From NCBI RefSeq assembly GCF_014117325.1, contig NZ_CP059732.1:1426001-1490000 (forward strand): a stretch of DNA of 64,000 bases, written 5' to 3'. The translations under genes and the position numbers were made by a program. Of the stretch, positions 1 through 7,142 are shown one piece after another. The notes below the pieces were generated by a model. The model searched no databases and was not told the DNA's origin. It saw only the letters and a program-made list of their open reading frames with translations. The number at the start of each line of letters is the position of its first letter. Position 1 is the first letter of the stretch. This DNA is from Spirosoma foliorum (GTDB lineage: Bacteria; Bacteroidota; Bacteroidia; Cytophagales; Spirosomataceae).

Positions 1-1
1 C

Positions 2-442
2 TGGCAGGGGTATATCAACCACGGGCAGTACGACGGAGGTGGTTTAACTGATGGCCAACGCCGGTTGCGCTTATTTTATCAACAATTGAACTACCTGGTC
101 AGCGGATCTGATGCGATTCAAAACGGGTATTTCTATGACTTGCAATACGTCAATGATCAGGGCCAAAGTGCGGGTTACGATGCGCATCAGGTCTATAGCT
201 ATCTTCGTTACACCGAGCGGCAAAAGTTGCTGATTATCTGTAATTTCTCGAATTTCTCGACCTACGAAACAACGGTTATGATACCAAATCTGGCCTTTGG
301 TGCTATGGGACTGGACCCAACCGGTACTTATCAGTTCTGTGATATATTCCTCAGCGATACGCAGATTGAAAGTGTTGGGTTGGCGGGGGTTCCTGTTTTA
401 TTGCCACCCAGAGCTGTATATGTACTCGAAATTAAATCGTAG
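2..442 (+). CDS. Alpha-amylase family (GH13-like) protein, C-terminal end only
   Basis: The reading frame is open from the first bases of the window and ends at 442, so only the last ~146 residues are present. The segment begins with WQGYINHGQYDGG and continues with a Leu/Tyr-rich helix, then a beta-rich end (LLIICNFSNF, then VLLPPRAVYVLEIKS). This is typical of the end of a GH13 (beta/alpha)8 barrel followed by the all-beta C-terminal domain, where a line such as 'bVxNFS' and a final 'PrxxxVLEI' strand are usual. Catalytic residues lie upstream of the window. The substrate is probably an alpha-glucan, by family inference only. The next gene starts 63 bases downstream on the same strand. Confidence 0.65.
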   Translation, partial: WQGYINHGQYDGGGLTDGQRRLRLFYQQLNYLVSGSDAIQNGYFYDLQYVNDQGQSAGYDAHQVYSYLRYTERQKLLIICNFSNFSTYETTVMIPNLAFGAMGLDPTGTYQFCDIFLSDTQIESVGLAGVPVLLPPRAVYVLEIKS

Positions 443-505
443 ATTCATGGTACTTTTCAAGCCGTACGTAGTCAATAGTGTATGGTTGAAAACAAATACC
501 CACCT

Positions 506-1384
506 ATGCTAAGACTGTTTACTACATTTTGCCTGCTGCTGGTAGCCATAACGAGCCAGGCTCAGGAGCTTGTTTTGTCGACAAACCTACAGTCGTTGAC
601 CCTTGTAGGTGGTAAAACTGCCCCCGAAACAACCATTACTATTGGCAAGCAATTCATAGGCCGACCCTATGTTCCGCATACACTGGACGCAAACCCAACC
701 GAACAGCTGGTGGTGAATGTTCGTGAGTTTGATTGTACAACCTATCTGGAGACTGTACTGGCGCTTTCATTAGCTTATCAGGACACACCAGATAAGCAAA
801 ATCAATTTGTTTTTGAGCAAACATTTCGGAAGTACCTGACCAAACTTCGCTATCGGGATGGCCGTATTGATGGGTATGCCAGTCGTTTACATTATTTCTC
901 AGACTGGCTTGGCGACAACGAGCGTAAAGGACTCGTGACCGATGTGACCCGTGAGTTGCCCGGTAGCTTGTCGGTGGCTAAGCCAGTTTCGTACATGACC
1001 ACCTCAATTTACAAATATCCGCATCTGAATGATCCTGCTGTTTTCAAACAGGTTGCGCAAACGGAAGCGGCAATTAGTCAAAAGGCTTTCTCGTTTATTC
1101 CAAAGAAAAACATTCGGCAAGCCGAAGCGCAACTTCGTGAAGGCGACATCATTATGCTGACAGCCGCCCGTCCTGGTTTAGACATGAAGCATGTAGGTCT
1201 TGCCATTCGGCAACTGGATGGACGAATGCACCTTCTGCACGCATCATCCGATCTGGGAGCGGTAGTCATTACGCCCTATCCAATAAGCGATTATGTGCTG
1301 GAGCATAAGCGGCTTTCAGGCATTCGGGTAGCTCGTTTACGTGCGGTCAGCACATCGATAGCAGCAACGGCAAGTGGTGAGTGA
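506..1384 (+). CDS. DUF1460 (amidase-like, NlpC/P60 fold) secreted protein
   Basis: Predicted 292 residues if started at the ATG at 506. An upstream in-frame ATG at 482 adds eight residues but would put polar residues before the signal peptide, so 506 is preferred. The N-terminus (MLRLFTTFCLLLVAITSQAQ) is a signal peptide. The body matches DUF1460: IGKQFIGRPYVPHTLD, then VNVREFDCTTYLETVLAL with the presumed catalytic Cys, then DMKHVGLAI with the presumed catalytic His. Members have an NlpC/P60-like cysteine peptidase fold and are annotated as N-acetylmuramoyl-L-alanine amidase-like, so a periplasmic role in murein peptide cleavage is likely but not shown here. Confidence 0.85.
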   Translation: MLRLFTTFCLLLVAITSQAQELVLSTNLQSLTLVGGKTAPETTITIGKQFIGRPYVPHTLDANPTEQLVVNVREFDCTTYLETVLALSLAYQDTPDKQNQFVFEQTFRKYLTKLRYRDGRIDGYASRLHYFSDWLGDNERKGLVTDVTRELPGSLSVAKPVSYMTTSIYKYPHLNDPAVFKQVAQTEAAISQKAFSFIPKKNIRQAEAQLREGDIIMLTAARPGLDMKHVGLAIRQLDGRMHLLHASSDLGAVVITPYPISDYVLEHKRLSGIRVARLRAVSTSIAATASGE

Positions 1385-1401
1385 TTTTCGGCCGATAATT
1401 G

Positions 1402-2013
1402 CTAACCAGCAGGTCGCGTAACAAGAATATAATCCTGAAAAAAAGGCGAACCTGATTTCCCCTGAATCCGAATCGTATTATTGCCTGGCGTTAGCGAAAT
1501 GGTTGCCGTGTAGGTGCGCATTCCCCCGTCAGTTCCTTCTATCGGAAAGTCAATTGGAGCCGCTCCATTAATAATAAGGCTGGCAATGCCTGATGCCTGT
1601 GCAACTGATTGATATCGTACGATCAATGTATAATTAGACGCTGTGGTTGGTATGCCTGTTACTGTATAAACCAGGTAATCACTGCTTGTGGCATAGGGGC
1701 CACGTACATTGTTATCGGCAGCAGGCCCTGATGAGGTTCCTGTTCCTGCTGCATCTTCGGCCTGGATCTTTTGCGAGAAAGCCGGGCTGGTTACAGCGCC
1801 AGGTTTGATCAGGGGTGGTATTGTTCCTGCCGGAATAATGGCGCCGTTGTCGACTGTGAGGGTGAAGCTTCCAGCACCAACAGCCGCTTCGAAAGCTGCT
1901 TGTCCTGCGCTATTTAGCGGATAATCGGCGGTGTTTCGTAGAGCTGTTGCCAGGTAAATCACCTGCCCATCGCTTGTACGACGAATTCGGATAAGTTGCG
2001 TGCCTAATGCCAT
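1402..2013 (-). CDS. Hypothetical protein with carbohydrate-binding (CBM6/35-like) C-terminal domain
   Basis: 203 residues. Residues ~80-200 read like a CBM6/CBM35 beta-sandwich: QKIQAEDA near the start of the domain (the usual calcium-site Glu of 'iEAEd'), a YLVYTV strand, YTLIVRYQS, then GNNTIRIQG and the end strand FFQDYILVTR. The first ~70 residues are a separate unrecognised segment. No signal peptide is visible. The larger leftward gene ends 37 bases upstream, so the two are probably co-transcribed. Binding to a polysaccharide or glycan is inferred from the fold only. Confidence 0.6.
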   Translation of the reverse strand: MALGTQLIRIRRTSDGQVIYLATALRNTADYPLNSAGQAAFEAAVGAGSFTLTVDNGAIIPAGTIPPLIKPGAVTSPAFSQKIQAEDAAGTGTSSGPAADNNVRGPYATSSDYLVYTVTGIPTTASNYTLIVRYQSVAQASGIASLIINGAAPIDFPIEGTDGGMRTYTATISLTPGNNTIRIQGKSGSPFFQDYILVTRPAG

Positions 2014-2050
2014 GTTTGTTAATGATTTATGTTTTTATATAGTGAGCTTG

Positions 2051-3994
2051 TCAGAAGAAAAATTGAACCGTGTTGAAAAGAGCCAACTTGCTCCCCTGCA
2101 AATTCACTTCTATCTGGACATTAGGAACCGGGTTTAGGATAATGGTTTCATAACTGTTTTTACCACGGCTAGGGTCGAATGCCCAAACGTCTACGGCATT
2201 ATCTTTAATTCGAAACATAGCATCGGGACGGCCGCGCCGGGCTGTAGGATTCGTGGCATAAGGACCGTCGAATGCTGACGCATGTTCCAGAATAGTAGTC
2301 CCATCGGTTTGGGGTTCAACCCAAACACCGGAATCCTTAAACTGATATCGGCAGTACTGCCAGGGTGCCCCTTCCGTTCGGCTACACTGCGAGTAATAGT
2401 AGGCAGCTTCGAAACCTGCATCATGCCATCGGCACGGTTCGGTAGGGTAGCCCGCCGAAGTTATAGGAGCGGGCGTACCGGCACTTGTCGGCTGCCATTG
2501 CCAGGTTGACGGATTCGCGTTAGGGTCTCTGGCCTTCACTTCGTTAGGATTAGTGCCGTATTGGTCATACTGACTTCGGGTATCAAAAATGATATAACCA
2601 ATGGTACGGCAAAAACCAATGCCGAAGATATTGCCTACCTGCCAGTCATAATCAACCTGAGGGTGAACAGCTGTTTTAAGAGTACCCAGATTGCTTACCG
2701 AACGGGTGAAAAAGTAGCCGTTGTGTAAGGCACCATTTTCGTTGCCAAGTCCTTCTACTTTGCCCCAGTCCAGATAAATTAATTGAAACGGAGGAATGCC
2801 AGCAGGAGTGTCATTGATACCTTTAGCCATTACTTCTGCCGCAAAAGCTTTATTATAATAACGACTGGCATAGTCAGGCTGATCGGCATAGTGTTTTATG
2901 ATGGCACCAACTCCCATGGCTTCGAGCCCTGCGTTGGGGAAAAAATAATTGCACGTTTGGCGAGCGCCATCGACACTGGTAATCTTCTGTTTAAACAGGG
3001 TATCGTTAGGCATTTTATTGCCACCACCAGGTACCTGATAATTCCAGGGGTCGCCGTTGTAGTTGGCATCACCACCATAGGTTCCAAAATCACGAAAGGG
3101 CAGTCCGGCAGGATTGAAATCAGGGCTCCTGTATTTTTGTAGCCTGGCGGCATACCATTGGAAATACTGAGGTGAATAACCGGGCATTCCATAGGAACCT
3201 TCCTGAAACTCATTGGCCTCGAACAAGGCGCATGGTATGCTGTTGCTGGCCCTAACTATATCGTCGTTACTTAGGCTTTGTCCACCATAGCCATCGCTTC
3301 CCGTATACGGACCAGGAGCACCCGGTGTTTGAAGGTCTTGACTATGTGTCCAGCTAATTCGTTGCGTATTAGGGAGATTGTTGTCCATTACCGCCTGTAC
3401 TCCTCCTCGACGAAGTGTAACAATGCTGTCGGAGGTAATATCTGTTCGTTTCCGAACAATGGTGAATATCCGGTTATCGGGCAGAGACAGGGTAGGTGCG
3501 TCCTTCATACCACGAGCCATCCAGATATCGGTTGGGGAAAGCCAGGCTGGTCGGGTTACGCGGTAAGGAAGCGTAGACTGGTAGACAGGAGGAGGGTCTG
3601 CACCCAAAAGGATGTGAGCGAACGCTTTCCGAGTCCAGTTATATGGGCTGGTTGGAAGGTAGGCAATTACCATGATGATTGATATACTATCACCTGGATT
3701 AAAGTCATACGTAGTTGGCAGACTGGTTACTGCCGTCATGCCACCTATAAAGTAATAGACAGATTCTGATCCTTGGGTAGTTAATTGTACCGTGTTGACA
3801 ATTCGGGCCTTCCCTGCTGAGTTCCACTCCACCGCTGGAGTAAATACCTCAGGGTTGGCCACAATCGTCTGTACAGTTACAGGCGGATTGAGGGTAAAAT
3901 CACCATTTGAGGCTGTTGCATAGGTTTCATTTGGAGCTACCGGATTAGGGACAAAGTCAGCATTTAAAGCCGTAGCATACGTGTCGTTGAGCAT
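2051..3994 (-). CDS. Large hypothetical protein, unrecognised
   Basis: 647 residues without a clear signal peptide or membrane segment. The first ~40 residues hold two copies of an 18-19 residue unit (NDTYATALNADF... and NETYATASNGDF...), each ending in NP. The rest is rich in aromatic, Asn, Pro and Gly residues, as in extracellular or virion-like beta proteins, with stretches such as PPFQLIYLDWGKVEGLGNEN and a C-terminus ending FNTVQFFF. I recognise no family. It is the first gene of a leftward pair with the CBM-like gene, and it faces the rightward repeat adhesin across a 499-base gap, so it may be a surface protein. Function unknown. Confidence 0.6.
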   Translation of the reverse strand: MLNDTYATALNADFVPNPVAPNETYATASNGDFTLNPPVTVQTIVANPEVFTPAVEWNSAGKARIVNTVQLTTQGSESVYYFIGGMTAVTSLPTTYDFNPGDSISIIMVIAYLPTSPYNWTRKAFAHILLGADPPPVYQSTLPYRVTRPAWLSPTDIWMARGMKDAPTLSLPDNRIFTIVRKRTDITSDSIVTLRRGGVQAVMDNNLPNTQRISWTHSQDLQTPGAPGPYTGSDGYGGQSLSNDDIVRASNSIPCALFEANEFQEGSYGMPGYSPQYFQWYAARLQKYRSPDFNPAGLPFRDFGTYGGDANYNGDPWNYQVPGGGNKMPNDTLFKQKITSVDGARQTCNYFFPNAGLEAMGVGAIIKHYADQPDYASRYYNKAFAAEVMAKGINDTPAGIPPFQLIYLDWGKVEGLGNENGALHNGYFFTRSVSNLGTLKTAVHPQVDYDWQVGNIFGIGFCRTIGYIIFDTRSQYDQYGTNPNEVKARDPNANPSTWQWQPTSAGTPAPITSAGYPTEPCRWHDAGFEAAYYYSQCSRTEGAPWQYCRYQFKDSGVWVEPQTDGTTILEHASAFDGPYATNPTARRGRPDAMFRIKDNAVDVWAFDPSRGKNSYETIILNPVPNVQIEVNLQGSKLALFNTVQFFF

Positions 3995-4493
3995 AAGACA
4001 TAGAGACTAGAATAAAATAGATACGTCTATAGCGGTGGATATATAAGGTAATGACTCCTTTAGAATGGACTATAATGTGATTTTTTTCTAGTAGTATCAT
4101 CGGAATTCCTAAAAACGATACTTAGCAAGAATCTGACCAAAGTAGTGGAGTGTGCAATATTATTAGCGAACGGTAATTGCATGGATAGTTAAGGGCTGGT
4201 CCCCTAACGTCTTTCTGCTACCATTTAAAACTTAAATTTTACTTGATCTTTCTTCTGCGATCTGTATCTGTTCTGTCTGATTTAGATACAGTTGGCCTAT
4301 TTTTTAGACAAATCAAGCGATTGAGAAATAGGATTATTTTTATTTGTGCCCATTTTTTGTCGTTCGTATACGTTCAAAATATGGATTTGGCTAGGTGTTT
4401 GCTATTAGTTTAAGAGAGTAACATATACCACCGTTTTATTAACTCTTTTTTATCTATAACTATATATACTCGGTAAGTTTTATCTTCTATTAT
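3995..4493. promoter_or_regulatory. Divergent intergenic region, no gene seen
   Basis: This AT-rich space separates a leftward gene pair from the rightward repeat adhesin, so promoters for both must lie here. I found no clear TAnnTTTG box with a matching upstream TTG and no strong hairpin. Confidence 0.4.
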
Positions 4494-6734
4494 ATGCGAA
4501 TAACCGTACTAACTGCGCTTCTTAGCTTCGTCGCAAACCTTGTATTGGCACAAACGAACTACGTTATTACCTCTGCGAATGCGAATTCGCCGGGTACGTA
4601 TAATACGATCGTTGGTCCTACCGCAGGGAACGGTACGTTAACGGGCTATTTTAATTCGTTTTATGGCTTTCAAAGTGGCATATCTACTACAGGAGGCTAT
4701 GAAAATACGTTTATTGGTAATGGGGCTGGTAGGTATAATACTACAGGGATCGATAATACATTTATGGGTCACCGGTCGGGAACAAATAGCATCACTGGGA
4801 ATTATAATACGTTTCTAGGCTCAATGTCAGGTCAGGCGGCAACCACCGGAAATCGAAATACATTTATCGGATATGAATCGGGTTTATCGACGACCACGGC
4901 TAGTTTTAATGCTTTCATCGGCAATGGCGCTGGGCGACTAAATACCATAGGCTACAATAATGTCTTTGTTGGAAACAATTCGGGTTATACGAATAATACA
5001 GGTTATTTCAACACCTTCATTGGGAGTGATGCCGGTTATACGAACTCCGCTGGTTCTAATAATGCATACATAGGCTACCGTGCTGGTTATACTAGTTCAA
5101 CGGCCTCCGGAAATACGTTTGTGGGTAGTTTGGCAGGTCAGGTAACGACCACTGGGGCCAATAATACATTTTTAGGAAGCAGTGCAGGTACCTTAAACGT
5201 AACAGGTACGCAGAATAGCTTTGTTGGCTTTTCGTCGGGCAATAACAACACAATGGGCTCTCAAAATACCTTTTTGGGGTATAATTCTGGGTTTAATACG
5301 ACTATTGGATCTGGTAACACGTTCATTGGCAATGCAGCCGGTTACTTAAATACGACAGGTGGAGGCAGTACTTTTTTAGGAAGCAATGCAGGGTACAACA
5401 ACACAACGGGTGCTGGAAATACCTTAATTGGTACCAACGCTGGGCAGGCTAACACAACGGGTAGTTTTAATGCCTTTGTCGGTTCATATGCTGGACAAGC
5501 TACGACGACTGGCTCTCAAAATGCCTTTATTGGTAACAATGCTGGCTATAATAATACAATAGGTGCGACAAATACCTTTATTGGAAATTCGGCTGGTTAT
5601 GAGAATACTACCGGGTCCAGTAATGCATTCATGGGTGGTAATACAGGCTCCTTTAACACTACGGGTTCCGGTAATACATTTTTAGGCATTTCAGCGGGGC
5701 TGCGAAATACGACAGGATCGAATAATATATCCGTTGGACTTCGGGCAGCCAATAAAATTCAAACGGGCAACAAAAACGTAATCATCGGCGATAGTGCAGG
5801 TTTCAACACGAATAGCGATGGCAATGTGATGCTTGGTTCCAAAGCTGGGTTTACAAATCTGACGGGGCAGAAAAGCACATACTTAGGTTTCCAGTCGGGT
5901 TATAATGCCGTTGCCGATTCAAATACATTCATTGGCTACCAGTCGGGCTTTGCAACGACTACGGGGAAAGGCAATACCTTTATGGGCGTAGGAACTGGTC
6001 GAGGAAATACTACCGGAAGCCGCAATACCATTGTTGGGAATGGTGCGGGGCCTTCGAATCTGGACGGGAACGATAATGTTTATTTAGGTTATAATTCGGG
6101 GCAGTTCGATAAGGGGTCGCACAATATACTCCTGGGTACAGGAACCGATGTTTTGGCGCAGAACTTAACGCACGCTACGGCCATCGGGGCCGATGCAAAA
6201 GTGGGTGTGAGCAATGCTATCGTGCTGGGTAATAATGCCAATGTGGGCATTGGTACATCGACGCCGATGACCCGCCTGGAAGTGGTAGGTGAAACACCCG
6301 ATGCCAGTGGTTTTCGATTAACTCAGCTGACAGCCAGTAGTCCAGCTTCCCAATCTACCGATCAATTTCTGACGGTAAATGAACAAGGTGATGTGGTGAA
6401 AGCTCGTTATCAACTGCGTATTAATAATGTTGCGGAATGGAGCGATAAAGTCTTCGAGTCTACTTATGTATTGAAATCGTTGGATTCTGTAGCTGCCTAT
6501 ATTAATGAACATGGCCATTTACCGGGTGTGCCATCGGCAGAACAGGTGGTCTGCGAGGGTGTTGATCTGGTAAAAATGAACGCTAAATTGCTAGAGAAAG
6601 TGGAAGAGCTGACCTTGTATATGATTGATATGAAAAAGGCGGATCAGCAAAAGAGCGAACAAATAAACCAGCAGAACCGGCGGATTCAGAGGCTGGAAAA
6701 TCAACTTAAAATGTCAGTTAACAATAAACGGTAG
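4494..6734 (+). CDS. Secreted tail-fibre-like adhesin with ~30 tandem 17-residue repeats and C-terminal chaperone domain
   Basis: 746 residues. Signal peptide MRITVLTALLSFVANLVLAQ. From about residue 37 to 570 the protein is an almost unbroken series of 17-residue repeats with consensus N-T-F-I-G-x-x-(A/S)-G-x-x-N-T-T-G-x-x. This periodicity resembles the left-handed beta-roll heads of trimeric adhesins. After ~570 the repeats decay, then NVGIGTSTPMTRLEV leads into an intramolecular chaperone-like region (WSDKVFESTYVLKSLD, then EHGHLPGVPS) and a terminal coiled coil from ~680. The last part resembles peptidase S74/tail-spike chaperone domains seen in Bacteroidota 'tail fiber domain' proteins. 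A trimeric surface fibre is likely. The 51-bp periodicity makes copy-number change by recombination plausible. Confidence 0.8.
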   Translation: MRITVLTALLSFVANLVLAQTNYVITSANANSPGTYNTIVGPTAGNGTLTGYFNSFYGFQSGISTTGGYENTFIGNGAGRYNTTGIDNTFMGHRSGTNSITGNYNTFLGSMSGQAATTGNRNTFIGYESGLSTTTASFNAFIGNGAGRLNTIGYNNVFVGNNSGYTNNTGYFNTFIGSDAGYTNSAGSNNAYIGYRAGYTSSTASGNTFVGSLAGQVTTTGANNTFLGSSAGTLNVTGTQNSFVGFSSGNNNTMGSQNTFLGYNSGFNTTIGSGNTFIGNAAGYLNTTGGGSTFLGSNAGYNNTTGAGNTLIGTNAGQANTTGSFNAFVGSYAGQATTTGSQNAFIGNNAGYNNTIGATNTFIGNSAGYENTTGSSNAFMGGNTGSFNTTGSGNTFLGISAGLRNTTGSNNISVGLRAANKIQTGNKNVIIGDSAGFNTNSDGNVMLGSKAGFTNLTGQKSTYLGFQSGYNAVADSNTFIGYQSGFATTTGKGNTFMGVGTGRGNTTGSRNTIVGNGAGPSNLDGNDNVYLGYNSGQFDKGSHNILLGTGTDVLAQNLTHATAIGADAKVGVSNAIVLGNNANVGIGTSTPMTRLEVVGETPDASGFRLTQLTASSPASQSTDQFLTVNEQGDVVKARYQLRINNVAEWSDKVFESTYVLKSLDSVAAYINEHGHLPGVPSAEQVVCEGVDLVKMNAKLLEKVEELTLYMIDMKKADQQKSEQINQQNRRIQRLENQLKMSVNNKR

Positions 6735-6862
6735 GGTGGGTAGATTAAAGTTCTCTAAATGCCCGAATGCAACGCAACGATTTTAGAATTGTCTGCGTAC
6801 ATTACTTCAGGGGTGTGGTGAATGCCTTGGAGAATGCTTTTCAACTACCAACCTATGAAAGC

Positions 6863-6897
6863 AGCCCTACCATGATTGGTAGGGCTGTTGTTTTGTT
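6863..6897 (+). terminator. Intrinsic terminator after the repeat adhesin
   Basis: Perfect 10-bp arms AGCCCTACCA (6863-6872) and TGGTAGGGCT (6877-6886) with a 4-base loop, followed by GTTGTTTTGTTT. Confidence 0.8.
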
Positions 6898-6983
6898 TAC
6901 TAGATGTTTACCCCTCGACTTTTCAGAGGAAGGGAGCGGGGTTTAATCAATTAATCAAGCTTTTGCCCCGATAGGGGCTTAAG

Positions 6984-7105
6984 AGCGAAGCGTCGGTAGG
7001 AAAATTCAAGAGTTTTTCTATTCGTGCCGTTAGGTACGAGACCAGTTGCATACCTAACGGCACACTGATTCTACACAAAACTTACTTTACTACCGACGCT
7101 TCGCT
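6984..7105. repeat. Nested palindromic element A
   Basis: Outer perfect 16-bp arms AGCGAAGCGTCGGTAG (6984-6999) and CTACCGACGCTTCGCT (7090-7105). Inside them are perfect 12-bp arms TGCCGTTAGGTA (7025-7036) and TACCTAACGGCA (7051-7062). Small palindromes of the form CCCC-GATA-GGGG and TCCC-TATG-GGAT flank both sides. The element lies between the 3' ends of convergent genes and may act as a two-way terminator, but its nesting resembles the elements near 10.8 and 34.3 kb. Confidence 0.75.
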
Positions 7106-7142
7106 GTTTTATCCCTATGGGATGATTATGGGTTAAACTGAC

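Noticed and set aside
4494..6734. CRISPR array suggested by regular spacing
   Set aside because: The regular 51-bp spacing is in frame and encodes a 17-residue protein repeat; there are no spacer-like unique segments and no cas genes.
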